From assembly GCA_016778305.1 (NCBI GenBank), contig JADHPT010000001.1, forward strand, positions 200,457 through 264,456: 64,000 bases of DNA, given 5' to 3'. This DNA comes from Candidatus Poseidonia sp. Lineage in GTDB: Archaea; Thermoplasmatota; Poseidoniia; Poseidoniales; Poseidoniaceae. Positions 19,553 to 29,003 of this stretch are shown piece by piece (position 1 is the first letter of the stretch; each line of letters opens with the position of its first letter). The notes under the pieces are model-generated. The model did not search any database. It saw only the letters and a program-made list of their open reading frames with translations, and had not been told where the DNA came from. The position numbers and the translations under genes were made by a program.

Positions 19553-20688
19553 GTAGCGCCAGAACCTCCAACATTGTGAGTGAGGCCAATGGAAGCATCA
19601 CGTACTTGACGATTTGATTCAACTTCAGAACGAAGTTGTTTGAAGACCTCAACAACTTGTCCGGTTCCTGTCGAGCCAAGAGGATGTCCTTTGGACTTGA
19701 GGCCACCACTGGGGTTGATGGTTACTGAACCTTGGTTGAGAAGTCCCTCTTCGTTGCGTGCGAATTGACCTCCTGCACCGCGTTCCGCGAATCCTAAATC
19801 TTCTGTTGCCATGAGCTCTGCTATTGTAAAACAATCATGAACCTCTGCAAAGTCAACGTCGTTCGAAGTAATTCCTGCTTGATGGTATGCACGTTTTGAA
19901 GATGCTGCAGTTGCTCGTAATTGAGTTATTGAAGGCCTGTCGTGGAGTGCAAGATGATCAGAGGCAGCTCCAGAACCACGAACCCACACGGGAGAATCTG
20001 TAAATTCACGAACGACGTGATCAGCTGCTAGGATGACGCACGAGGCACCATCTGATGTTGGGCAACAATCGTAAAGCGTTAGAGGGTCGGCTACCATGAA
20101 GCCGTTTGAGGCCTTTTCGAATGAAACTTCTTTTTGGATGTGAGCTAATTTATTCATGGAACCGTGAAGATGGTTCTTAACACTGATATTCACTAAATCA
20201 TCATGCGTAGATCCGTATTCGTGAAAATGGCGTCTCGCCATGAGAGCATATGTGCCGGGAAATGTCAGACCGGCAAGCCGTTCCCATTCAGTATCCCCCG
20301 ATACACCAAGCCAGTAACGTTTTCGTTCAGGGGTTAAATCGTTCATCTTCTCGATGCCACCTGCAACCACGATGTCAGCCTCTCCGCTCTTGATGGCCAT
20401 CCAAGCATCTCGGAAGGCAAAGCCGGACGAAGCACACGCGTTTTCGACGCGACGTACTGGCACGCCATCCATCGCAGAGTGCTCTGTGAGTAATGCCGCA
20501 GTATTGCCAAGTTGAGCGCCGCCGAATGCAATGCTTCCAATGAAGGCTTCATCAACTTGAGAAGGGCTGAAATCTCCGTCAATGCTGCTGAAAGCACGCT
20601 CTGCCGCCTCAGCCCACATCCCTTTCAATCCGAGTGCGTGATTCCCGTACTTGGTTTGACCAGCACCAATGACGGCAACATCAACCAT
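19516..20688 (-). CDS. archaeal-type thiolase (acetyl-CoA acetyltransferase)
   Basis: VENACASSGFAFRDAWMAIKSGEADIVVAGGIEKM, DCCPTSDGASCVIL, NPSGGLKSKGHPLGSTGTGQVVE. Confidence 0.9.
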   Translation of the reverse strand: MVDVAVIGAGQTKYGNHALGLKGMWAEAAERAFSSIDGDFSPSQVDEAFIGSIAFGGAQLGNTAALLTEHSAMDGVPVRRVENACASSGFAFRDAWMAIKSGEADIVVAGGIEKMNDLTPERKRYWLGVSGDTEWERLAGLTFPGTYALMARRHFHEYGSTHDDLVNISVKNHLHGSMNKLAHIQKEVSFEKASNGFMVADPLTLYDCCPTSDGASCVILAADHVVREFTDSPVWVRGSGAASDHLALHDRPSITQLRATAASSKRAYHQAGITSNDVDFAEVHDCFTIAELMATEDLGFAERGAGGQFARNEEGLLNQGSVTINPSGGLKSKGHPLGSTGTGQVVEVFKQLRSEVESNRQVRDASIGLTHNVGGSGATCAVHVFGRDRN

Positions 20689-20806
20689 GAACATGCGATG
20701 GGGTGGAGGCATTTCATACACTCGCTTGTTTCAAGTGCAACCGTATGTGATTTCTTTGTTGTTTTAACCCGCAGGGTTCTTGAATAGGTTGCGCTCCCGT
20801 CGGATT

Positions 20807-21499
20807 ATGCTACGCCAATGCAGAAGCCACGGACATTTTTCCGGAACGAATTGCCCAGTCTGTAACGACGAGGGGAAATTCATCATGAGCGATCGAGAAG
20901 CAAATTCATTGGGGCGTATACTGGCCCTCGTTTTGCGACACGCACCCGAAAAATTTGGTGTTGATATGGATATCAACGGATGGGTAAACTCTCGTGAACT
21001 ATCAGAAGCGATCGCTAAGCAGCGTCGTCACTACCATTGGCTACGAGCATGGCATTTTGAGGCCATTGCAAACGCAGATGAGAAGGGACGTTACCAAGTG
21101 GAAAATGAAATGATGAGGGCCACCTATGGCCATTCAATCGAATTGGATTTGGACCTCCCAACCGATGATATTCCTGAAGCACTCTATTACCCCTGCGAAA
21201 CTGACCAAGTTGAAACGCTTCTCGAATTTGGAATTACTGCAGGTGACCGAAAGAACGTTCACCTGTCACGCTCCATTCGCAACGCTATGGATGCTGGACA
21301 TGTTCGTATTCACCGCCCCGCCATTCTTGAGGTGGATACCGCACGTGCTATCGCCGATGGCCAGACAATTTACAGGGCAGGTACAACTGTATTCCTCGCA
21401 GACGAAGTCCCCGGCGAATATCTCTACCAAGTCGAAGAGACTGATCCAATGATCGTTGAGACCGTTGAAGAATGGACTCGGCTCGAAGAAGAAGAGTGA
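20807..21499 (+). CDS. kptA: RNA 2'-phosphotransferase with N-terminal zinc finger
   Basis: CRSHGHFSGTNCPVCNDEGKF then LGRILALVLRHAPEKFGVDMDINGWVNSRELSEAI, YRAGTTVFLADEVP. Confidence 0.9.
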   Translation: MLRQCRSHGHFSGTNCPVCNDEGKFIMSDREANSLGRILALVLRHAPEKFGVDMDINGWVNSRELSEAIAKQRRHYHWLRAWHFEAIANADEKGRYQVENEMMRATYGHSIELDLDLPTDDIPEALYYPCETDQVETLLEFGITAGDRKNVHLSRSIRNAMDAGHVRIHRPAILEVDTARAIADGQTIYRAGTTVFLADEVPGEYLYQVEETDPMIVETVEEWTRLEEEE

Positions 21500-21502
21500 A
21501 TC

Positions 21503-21841
21503 TTAGGATTTTTGTGAGCCACAGGCTGGGCAGAAATCTAGATCTGCCTCCAATACTGCTTTGCACGTAGCGCAATGAACTTGACCGGTCATCAATGCTT
21601 CAACCTTTTTCGGTGCTGGAGCAGACGACTGCCCTAACTCGGATTCTACAAGACGGACAGGGTCAATTCCGTGTCGCTGTAATTCCTCATATCGATTTTT
21701 GTAGATAATCGCTTCTTGAAGCGCTGACTCAAGTTGCCACAACCGTTGCTCTCGTTCTTGTGAATCGGCGATGGTGCGTGCTTCTTCGACACAAACTTGC
21801 AAGTGACGCATGAATTCATCCATATTGGGTGACTCGGCCAT
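21503..21841 (-). CDS. small zinc-ribbon protein
   Basis: CATCKAVLEADLDFCPACGSQ; start MAESPNM preferred because the longer ORF overlaps the IPK gene. Confidence 0.55.
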   Translation of the reverse strand: MAESPNMDEFMRHLQVCVEEARTIADSQEREQRLWQLESALQEAIIYKNRYEELQRHGIDPVRLVESELGQSSAPAPKKVEALMTGQVHCATCKAVLEADLDFCPACGSQKS

Positions 21842-21931
21842 GCCCCACGCTCGTGTGCCTTGCCTCATCAATCCTTGCTCGCAGCAACCAAGCGTCGGTA
21901 TGCTCTTCAATTTGAGACCACTGGCCGTGAC

Positions 21932-22744
21932 ATGCGTGATCGTGTTGTTCTCAAATGGGGAGGTGGCCTCATCACCGAGAAAGACCGGTTGAAAACAGTC
22001 CGAACCGATGTTTTGGATCAACTTGCAGAACAATTGCATTCCTGTCTCAAAGAAGGCGTTGATGTGATTCTGGTCCATGGGGCAGGCTCATATGGCCATC
22101 TTAAAGCAAAGAAATACCAATTGGCAGAGGGATTTCTATCTGGGGTTGAATTTGAACCACTTACACAACATGAGGCAGTTACGGATGTTCGCAATGACAT
22201 GCTGGAACTCAATCAGCATGTTATGGAGTCACTGACTCGTCGAGATATTTCCGCCGTAGCACTTCCTCCGCACCAATGGGCACGAGGTACTGGCCCACAG
22301 TTTCAAGGAGATTTGAGCTTCTTTGAACAAGCCCCTAAGGGCATTGTCATGGTTACCTTCGGAGACGTCGTGGACTGTGACGGGGACAAAGAATTTGGAA
22401 TTCTCTCCGGAGATGACATTGTCAAACGCTTGGCTGCTGAAATCAAAGGTATCAAGCGACTTGTATTCGCCATGGGTGGTGTTGAAGGTGTTCTTGCATC
22501 ACCTCCCAGCGAGGATAATCCAACGCCTGAGTTGCTTTCGAGGCTCACAAAGGATGATGTCTTTGTGGGTGAGCATCAAAGTAATATGGACGTGACTGGG
22601 GGAATCGGGTTGAAGGTTAGACGGGGTTTTGAAACACTCGAAGCAGGTGTTGAAGTTTGGCTGGTAAGCGGTGAAGTCGGCATCAGAGTTCAAGAAGCAT
22701 GCATGGGCCTTCCCGTTGTTGGTACACAACTTCTGGAATCATGA
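21932..22744 (+). CDS. isopentenyl phosphate kinase
   Basis: VVLKWGGGLITEKD, VILVHGAGSYGHLKAKKYQLAEGF, FGDVVDCDGDKEFGILSGDDIVKRLA. Confidence 0.9.
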   Translation: MRDRVVLKWGGGLITEKDRLKTVRTDVLDQLAEQLHSCLKEGVDVILVHGAGSYGHLKAKKYQLAEGFLSGVEFEPLTQHEAVTDVRNDMLELNQHVMESLTRRDISAVALPPHQWARGTGPQFQGDLSFFEQAPKGIVMVTFGDVVDCDGDKEFGILSGDDIVKRLAAEIKGIKRLVFAMGGVEGVLASPPSEDNPTPELLSRLTKDDVFVGEHQSNMDVTGGIGLKVRRGFETLEAGVEVWLVSGEVGIRVQEACMGLPVVGTQLLES

Positions 22745-22798
22745 TTCATCGGAGAACTCTTCATGTAGCCTACGCGCTCACCCAAGTGTGGGAGCATT

Positions 22799-24550
22799 AT
22801 GTCGGGTTATAGGATTGAGGATGTTCCAAGCATTAACCTTGATGCTGGACAGGTTGAAATCCTCTCTGAACATGATGAACATCAAGCAGCGCTCATGGCT
22901 GAGGCTCTCATTCATGTTGATGAACAGGACAATGTCATCGGACCCGTCTCTAAAATTGACGCACACCAAGGAGCGGGTGTCTACCATCGAGCATTCAGTG
23001 TACTCTTATTCAATTCAGAGGGAAAACTGCTCCTCCAACAACGTTCAAGTGACAAAGTTACATTTCCAAATGTTTGGGCGAATTCCTGCTGCTCACACCC
23101 ACTTCATTCCGATGAGGAATTGAACGATGTAGACTACATTGGAACAAAGCGGGCTGCAATTCGTAAGCTTGAGCAGGAATTGGGAATTAATCCTTCATCA
23201 ATTGATATTGATGATTTTGTATTCATGACAAAAATGCGTTACTCCGCACGAATGAATCCGGAATGGATAGAGAGAGAACTCGACCACATCCTGATGCTAA
23301 CTGCTGATGTAGAATTGAAGCCAAATCCAAACGAAATCGCAGCGGTGCGCTGGGTTGATTTTGATGAGATGGAAGCCATGCTACTCGAAGAACGTGAACC
23401 TGATGAGGCAATTGCCCCGTGGTTTCGATGCATTGCTGCTCGCATCATGACCGAAGAATGGTGGACTCACCACCACGATCGCGACACACTTGTGAAGATG
23501 CGTGATGAAGACATTCATGACATGGGAGATGTAACACACATGCTACCAAATGCGGAAGGAGCCGACCTTTTGACATCGATCATGGAGGTCAAACCCTTGA
23601 TCGAACAACGAATTGAAAACAGTTTGCGTGCATCTCGTCATGAACGATTAGGCAATGCCATGATGCACCTCATTGAAGGTGGTGGAAAGCGTATGCGGGC
23701 AACACTCCCCTGGCTTGTTGCAAAAGCAGTCGGCGATTCCCATTCTGGGCTCCTCGACATTGGTGCTGCAATTGAAACCGTTCACAGTTTTACACTCGTG
23801 CATGACGATATCATGGACGATGATGAGATTCGTCGAGGACGGAATGCGGTCCATGTTGAATATGGAATGCCTACAGCCATCAATGCAGGTGATGCAATGC
23901 TCGCAATTGCCTTTGAACGATTGGTCATGGCTGAAAATCTTGAACCAGAAGATGTTGCACCTCTTGTCAATAGAATCGCTTGGATGGTTCGACGTGTGAG
24001 CGAAGGCCAACAAATGGATATTGAGTTTGAAGAACGCCTTGATGTTTCAGAAGAAAATTACATCGAAATGATTGAAGGTAAAACAGCGGTGATGTTTCAA
24101 ATCTGCTCTGAAATAGGTGCACGGCTATCTGGTGGAGGCCAAGAAACGATTGACCTCATGGCGCAGTGGGGCCTTGCATTGGGATTGTGTTTCCAACTGA
24201 TGGATGACCTCATTGACATCTTATCAGATTCAGAAACATTGGGAAAACCCGCTGGTTCCGACATCGCTCAAGGCAAACGCACGTTGATGGTAATTCACGC
24301 ACTTGATCAGCCCGATGGACCAGTAAAGGAGCGCTTGTTGAATGTTCTCGGCAAAGGGGAATCCGTAACCCCTGAGGGCCTCAAAGACGGTTTAGCAGCC
24401 CTTGAAGAATTAGGTTCGATTCAATATGCTCGCTCCAGAGCTGAATCCTATCATGCAAAGGCCCATGAATGCCTTGACATGTTAGGAGAAGGCCCAGCCC
24501 TCGTCGCTTTAAGAGAACTTACTGATTTCCAACTTGCTCGGATTCATTGA
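22799..24550 (+). CDS. fusion: type-1 isopentenyl-diphosphate isomerase (Nudix) + polyprenyl (GGPP) synthase
   Basis: N-term GVYHRAFSVLLFNSEGKLLLQQRSSDKVTFPNVWANSCCSHPLH (Idi1); C-term GGGKRMRATLPWL, LVHDDIMDDDEIRRG, LMDDLIDI (prenyl synthase Asp-rich motifs). Confidence 0.93.
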   Translation: MSGYRIEDVPSINLDAGQVEILSEHDEHQAALMAEALIHVDEQDNVIGPVSKIDAHQGAGVYHRAFSVLLFNSEGKLLLQQRSSDKVTFPNVWANSCCSHPLHSDEELNDVDYIGTKRAAIRKLEQELGINPSSIDIDDFVFMTKMRYSARMNPEWIERELDHILMLTADVELKPNPNEIAAVRWVDFDEMEAMLLEEREPDEAIAPWFRCIAARIMTEEWWTHHHDRDTLVKMRDEDIHDMGDVTHMLPNAEGADLLTSIMEVKPLIEQRIENSLRASRHERLGNAMMHLIEGGGKRMRATLPWLVAKAVGDSHSGLLDIGAAIETVHSFTLVHDDIMDDDEIRRGRNAVHVEYGMPTAINAGDAMLAIAFERLVMAENLEPEDVAPLVNRIAWMVRRVSEGQQMDIEFEERLDVSEENYIEMIEGKTAVMFQICSEIGARLSGGGQETIDLMAQWGLALGLCFQLMDDLIDILSDSETLGKPAGSDIAQGKRTLMVIHALDQPDGPVKERLLNVLGKGESVTPEGLKDGLAALEELGSIQYARSRAESYHAKAHECLDMLGEGPALVALRELTDFQLARIH

Positions 24551-25016
24551 GCATCCAAACCTTGTCACCGAGGAATATTTCTCCCCCTGTGTTGATGCGA
24601 GCATACCACCGCGTTTTCTGCGGCGCGATAACATGGCTCAGTGCTTTGTATCGGCCTTGTAAGAATGAATCCCGTATTGTTTTACAGGGAGGTGCATCGC
24701 TCGTTATTTCGAGAATGACACGCTGTCCGAAGGATAGAATTGAACCAACATTGAGTTGTTCAACATCCAACCCTTTGATGAGAATGTTTTCACCAGTAGA
24801 ACCCGGGTAGATCGGGTGGCCAGCATCTTGCAATTCCTGCATGACTTCCCATTGCATGAGGCATATAGCTCGCTGCGGACCACCATGATGTTTCAAATCA
24901 TTTTGTCGGTCGCCAATGCAACCGTCAACGGATGAAACCTGCAATGAATCAACAGGATGTTTCGGAACACCACCGTCAGGATTGACGTGTAAACCGATGA
25001 CTTGCGCCATCAACAA
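24519..25016 (-). CDS. MOSC domain protein
   Basis: LKHHGGPQRAICLM, YPGSTGENILIKGLDVEQLNVG, PPCKTI. Confidence 0.85.
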   Translation of the reverse strand: MLMAQVIGLHVNPDGGVPKHPVDSLQVSSVDGCIGDRQNDLKHHGGPQRAICLMQWEVMQELQDAGHPIYPGSTGENILIKGLDVEQLNVGSILSFGQRVILEITSDAPPCKTIRDSFLQGRYKALSHVIAPQKTRWYARINTGGEIFLGDKVWMLNESEQVGNQ

Positions 25017-25019
25017 ACC

Positions 25020-27236
25020 TCAATCTGAGTAGTAGGATTCGGGGTTGGGCTCAGGCTTCAATCCCTTCCTTTGACGGATTTCTCCGACCACTTTGTTGAA
25101 CAATTGTGGGGGCAAAATCTCGAAACCAAGGTTCTCTGTATTCCAGACTGCTCGGCCTTGGGAGGCGGCACGGATATCGTTGGAGAATCCAAACGTTTCT
25201 GCGATTGGAATGACACCAACAACGGTCGTTACATTTCCTTCAGACGGCATGTCTTCGATAATTCCACGGCGGGTGGTAACTTCACGAGTTACTTGACCGA
25301 GCCAATCATTAGGCACCGAGATGAATGCCTTTTGCATAGGTTCTAGCAGAACAGTTCGTGCACGCATCATGGCCCCTTTGATACCGTTTCGAACGGCTGG
25401 GATGGTTTGAGCAGGTCCACGGTGAATGGCGTCTTCGTGCAGTTTTGCATCAACCAAACGGACATACATGCCTTGAACTGGTTCATCTGCGATCGGTCCT
25501 TTCACACAGACTTCGTTGAAGGCTTCAATGATCAATTCACGAGTCTCGTGAAGGTTTTGGATACCCTTGGTATCGTTTACCAGGACGTTGGATCCTTTGA
25601 TTGCGTAAATTTTCCTCATGGTGTCACGATCCATACCAAGTTCACCGAACTTGTTGCCGACTTCCTTGGCATCGTTGGAGCGAACAGGTCCATCTCCGAG
25701 GTCTCCAGAACGGAGAGCAGCAACAACTTCTTCCGGCAATGCTTCGATTTCAAACATGAATCGGTTGTGGCGGTTGGGTGACTTTCCTTCAAAGGAGTTC
25801 CCGCGATTGCTTCCTTCGATACCTTCGCGGTAGACGACAATAGGCGGACTTACCTTGACCTTGATATTCTGTTCTTCCTCGATACGGTAAACAGTGATCT
25901 CAAGGTGAAGTTCTCCCATACCTGCCAAGAGAGCTTCTCCAGTCTCTTGGTTGGTGGTCACCTGAAGGGATGCATCTGCTTTTGCAAGAGAGCGGAGAGC
26001 ATCGATGAACTTTGGTAGATCTTTCATGCTCTTAGGCTCAACTGCAACAGTGACGACCGGGTCAGAATAGTGGCGAATAGCCTCAAAGGGTGTGAAATCT
26101 TTGTTTCGAGAAAGCGTCACACCAGCAGCTGCGGAGCGAATTCCGGTGACTGCTGCGATGTTTCCAGCGACGACCTTTGGTACGGGGATCCTGTCACCTC
26201 CGACCATCATGGAAACTTGCTGTACACGCTCGGGCTTCGCTCCCCCGATTGCATATACTGATTCACCTTGGTTGATGGAGCCAGAATAAATACGGCCCAC
26301 AGCAACCTCACCAGCGTGTGGGTCCATCCAGATTTTGGTAATCATCATAGCGAGTTCTGAGTCAGGGTCACAGGACACCATGGCTTGTCCAATTTCAGAT
26401 TCGAGATCTCCGGTCCAAATATTGGGGATACGGTATGGTTGAGCTTCAACTGGACCTGGAAGTTTGGTAACCGCCATGTCAAGAAGAACTTCATGAACAG
26501 GTGCTTTGCTTGCTAATGTCTTTTGGTCTTCATTATTGCAGTATTCAAAAATTTCCTTGAATGAAATCTTTGATTTTGCCATGTAAGGGACGGTAATTCC
26601 CCAGTTGTGATAAGCTGAACCAAAGGCCACTGTACCATCATTGACAGATACTTGCCAAGCCTTCTTGAATTCTTCAGGTGCGAATTCTCGGATCAATTTG
26701 TTGACTTTCTTGATGGTTTCAGTAAACCGTGCCATCATATCATCAGGAGTAACTTGAAGTTCATTGATGAGGCGATCCACTTTGTTGATGAAAAGAACGG
26801 GCTTGACCTTCTCTTTGAGGGCTTGACGAACCACAGTTTCTGTTTGTGGCATCGGTCCTTCAACCGCACAAGCGAGGATGAAACATCCGTCAACTGCACG
26901 CATTGCACGCGTAACGTCGCCGCCAAAGTCAACGTGACCGGGAGTGTCAATGAGATTGATGAGATAATCTGTACCTCCGACACCGTGAACCATCGAAGCA
27001 GAGGCTGCGTTGATGGTGATTCCACGTGCTGATTCTTGTTCGTCGAAATCCAGCACGCGAGCAGATCCAGCCAACTCATTGGACATCATTCCCGCACCCG
27101 CAATGAGATTGTCGGAGAGCGTTGTCTTACCGTGGTCAATGTGAGCAGCGATACACAAATTGCGGATTTGTGGGAGCACGTGCATAACTTCTGTAGCTTT
27201 CTTGATATTCTCTTCTTTACGTCCCATGGATACCAC
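25020..27236 (-). CDS. fusA: translation elongation factor 2
   Basis: AAHIDHGKTTLSDNL, DTPGHVDFGGDVTRAMRAVDG, FINKVDRL, LHEDAIHRGPAQTIPAVRNGI (diphthamide His context). Confidence 0.97.
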   Translation of the reverse strand: MVSMGRKEENIKKATEVMHVLPQIRNLCIAAHIDHGKTTLSDNLIAGAGMMSNELAGSARVLDFDEQESARGITINAASASMVHGVGGTDYLINLIDTPGHVDFGGDVTRAMRAVDGCFILACAVEGPMPQTETVVRQALKEKVKPVLFINKVDRLINELQVTPDDMMARFTETIKKVNKLIREFAPEEFKKAWQVSVNDGTVAFGSAYHNWGITVPYMAKSKISFKEIFEYCNNEDQKTLASKAPVHEVLLDMAVTKLPGPVEAQPYRIPNIWTGDLESEIGQAMVSCDPDSELAMMITKIWMDPHAGEVAVGRIYSGSINQGESVYAIGGAKPERVQQVSMMVGGDRIPVPKVVAGNIAAVTGIRSAAAGVTLSRNKDFTPFEAIRHYSDPVVTVAVEPKSMKDLPKFIDALRSLAKADASLQVTTNQETGEALLAGMGELHLEITVYRIEEEQNIKVKVSPPIVVYREGIEGSNRGNSFEGKSPNRHNRFMFEIEALPEEVVAALRSGDLGDGPVRSNDAKEVGNKFGELGMDRDTMRKIYAIKGSNVLVNDTKGIQNLHETRELIIEAFNEVCVKGPIADEPVQGMYVRLVDAKLHEDAIHRGPAQTIPAVRNGIKGAMMRARTVLLEPMQKAFISVPNDWLGQVTREVTTRRGIIEDMPSEGNVTTVVGVIPIAETFGFSNDIRAASQGRAVWNTENLGFEILPPQLFNKVVGEIRQRKGLKPEPNPESYYSD

Positions 27237-27300
27237 CGTGTTCTCGTTGCTTTAAGCCACCGAAAAGGGGTTCTTAAGTGACTCGCAGGATAACGAACAT

Positions 27301-27690
27301 TCAGTACACGAGTTGGGAGTCAGAAGTGACCGTCAATTCAATGACTCCGGGGGGCCCACTCCACACAATGTTGTCGTCGGGAACAATGAGTGCATTATCC
27401 CCCTCTTCATATCCAAGAACAGCTTTGACAGATCCAAAGGAGCAGTAGAGTTTAGCTCCATCTAAAAGAGATTCCATAAAAGATCGGACCATTGGTACGT
27501 CTGATGCCATCTCCTTATCGAGGATGTCAATGAAATCCGATTCAAGCAAGCGCACACCTGCGGCTGCAAAGAATACGCTGACATCATGCCCCTCAGAAAC
27601 AGCACGCGCTGCACAGGCCAATCCAACAATTGATTTCATGTGGTCGATAGAGGGATCGGAAACAAAGTTCACAAAAACATGCTTGGGCAT
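27301..27690 (-). CDS. DsrE/DsrF-like family protein
   Basis: MPKHVFVNFVSDPSIDHMKSIVGLACAARAVSEGHDVSVFFAAAGVRLL. Confidence 0.6.
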   Translation of the reverse strand: MPKHVFVNFVSDPSIDHMKSIVGLACAARAVSEGHDVSVFFAAAGVRLLESDFIDILDKEMASDVPMVRSFMESLLDGAKLYCSFGSVKAVLGYEEGDNALIVPDDNIVWSGPPGVIELTVTSDSQLVY

Positions 27691-27792
27691 GGTTTCCAAC
27701 CGAGGTTGGAGGATAATGAACGTTTGGAATATGGGTAACAAGGCACCCAAGAAATATCGAACATCTACTGTGGCCGCTAAGGCCCGAGAAAA

Positions 27793-28410
27793 TCAACGAG
27801 CAGATGCTGCGATTCGCTCAAGTTCTTCCTTTTTACCAACGGCGTATGAAGTAACGTCGCCATCGCTGGCTTTGGTTAATTCGTTGATGATACAATTCTT
27901 GAGTGTTCGCTTGGATTTGTGTGTTCCTTGCTGCGCTCCTTTGGCAAGGTTAGCAAGAGCGACGTCCAGCCTACGTGAAGGGGAGGAGTCAACTGCCTTA
28001 GGTTGTGACACTGCACCAAATTTGATACGAGTGATTTCCTCCATAGGCGCTGCATTGCAAAGTGCATTCACGAAAATTTGAAGCGGGTTTTCGCCAGATC
28101 GCTCGGCAATTTCGTCCAATGCTCCTTCGAAGGCTTTCATGGCGCCCATTTTCTTACCGGTATATGACCCGGTTCGCATGAGTTTGTTGATGTAGCGTTC
28201 TACAACAGATAGTTTGGCTTTACCAAACCAGGCATTGGCGTGACGTCCTCCAGTGTGGGGAACGCCAACGGTTGTGAGATTGATGTAAGGTGCAAGACCT
28301 GGGTCTTTGCAGGTCACTTCGGAAGCATCCCACTTACCAAAGACATTGGTTCCTATACCTGCAATAGGTTTGACTTCAGGAGCATCGGTTTCTGCATCAC
28401 TCATCATCAT
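27793..28410 (-). CDS. rps7: 30S ribosomal protein S7
   Basis: VVERYINKLMRTGSYTGKKMGAMKAFEGALDEIAERSGENPLQIFVNALCNAAPMEEITRIKFG. Confidence 0.95.
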   Translation of the reverse strand: MMMSDAETDAPEVKPIAGIGTNVFGKWDASEVTCKDPGLAPYINLTTVGVPHTGGRHANAWFGKAKLSVVERYINKLMRTGSYTGKKMGAMKAFEGALDEIAERSGENPLQIFVNALCNAAPMEEITRIKFGAVSQPKAVDSSPSRRLDVALANLAKGAQQGTHKSKRTLKNCIINELTKASDGDVTSYAVGKKEELERIAASAR

Positions 28411-28414
28411 CACC

Positions 28415-28852
28415 TCAGCGGACTGGCTTCTCCTTGCGTCCTCGGACCATTTCGTCAAGGGACACGCCGTTGACTTGAATTACTTTGTAACGGACTCCGG
28501 GGATGTCACCGTATGAACGACCCATGCGTCCACCGATACCTTCGACCATGACTTCGTCGTGTTCGTCGATAAAGTTGATAGCACCATCACCAGGGGCGAA
28601 AGCCGTCAATTTATTTCCATTCTTAATCAAGGAAATCTTCACAGCCTTGCGAATTCCTGAGTTAGGTTGCTTGGCTTCGATACCGACTTTTTCGATAACG
28701 ATACCCTTTGCTTGGGTTGATCCAGCCAATGGATCATGCTTGGCGCGGCTCTTGAGCATGCGCTTCTTGTATCGACGGTCAGACCATCGGAATTTTTGGC
28801 GGTCCTTTGCCATCTTTGCACCTGCGAAGAGTCCTCTACCCATCATCATCAC
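28415..28852 (-). CDS. rps12: 30S ribosomal protein S12
   Basis: [63 protein letters not shown]. Confidence 0.96.
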   Translation of the reverse strand: MMMMGRGLFAGAKMAKDRQKFRWSDRRYKKRMLKSRAKHDPLAGSTQAKGIVIEKVGIEAKQPNSGIRKAVKISLIKNGNKLTAFAPGDGAINFIDEHDEVMVEGIGGRMGRSYGDIPGVRYKVIQVNGVSLDEMVRGRKEKPVR

Positions 28853-28882
28853 CTATTGAAGCATTTTGCCGACTTGCCGCCC

Positions 28883-28892
28883 CTATTTAATC
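28883..28892 (-). promoter_or_regulatory. candidate archaeal TATA box for the rps12-rps7 operon
   Basis: minus-strand gattaaata about 30 nt upstream of the S12 start; spacing compatible with a short-leader or leaderless archaeal promoter. Confidence 0.4.
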
Positions 28893-29003
28893 AAATCCCT
28901 CTCGGCGCTCTCATCCATGCCTCTGTGTATTGGTTTTCAACCGCCTATAATCCCCGCACACGAAGTGAACAACATTCAAGCAACGCCTCCTCGTGGAAGC
29001 GTC

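Noticed and set aside
25131-25133. EF-2 residue Asn (AAC) in VWNTENLGFE considered as loss of the diphthamide histidine
   Set aside because: The modified His corresponds to the one in LHEDAIHRGPAQ (yeast H699 context), which is conserved here; the Asn site lies far downstream.
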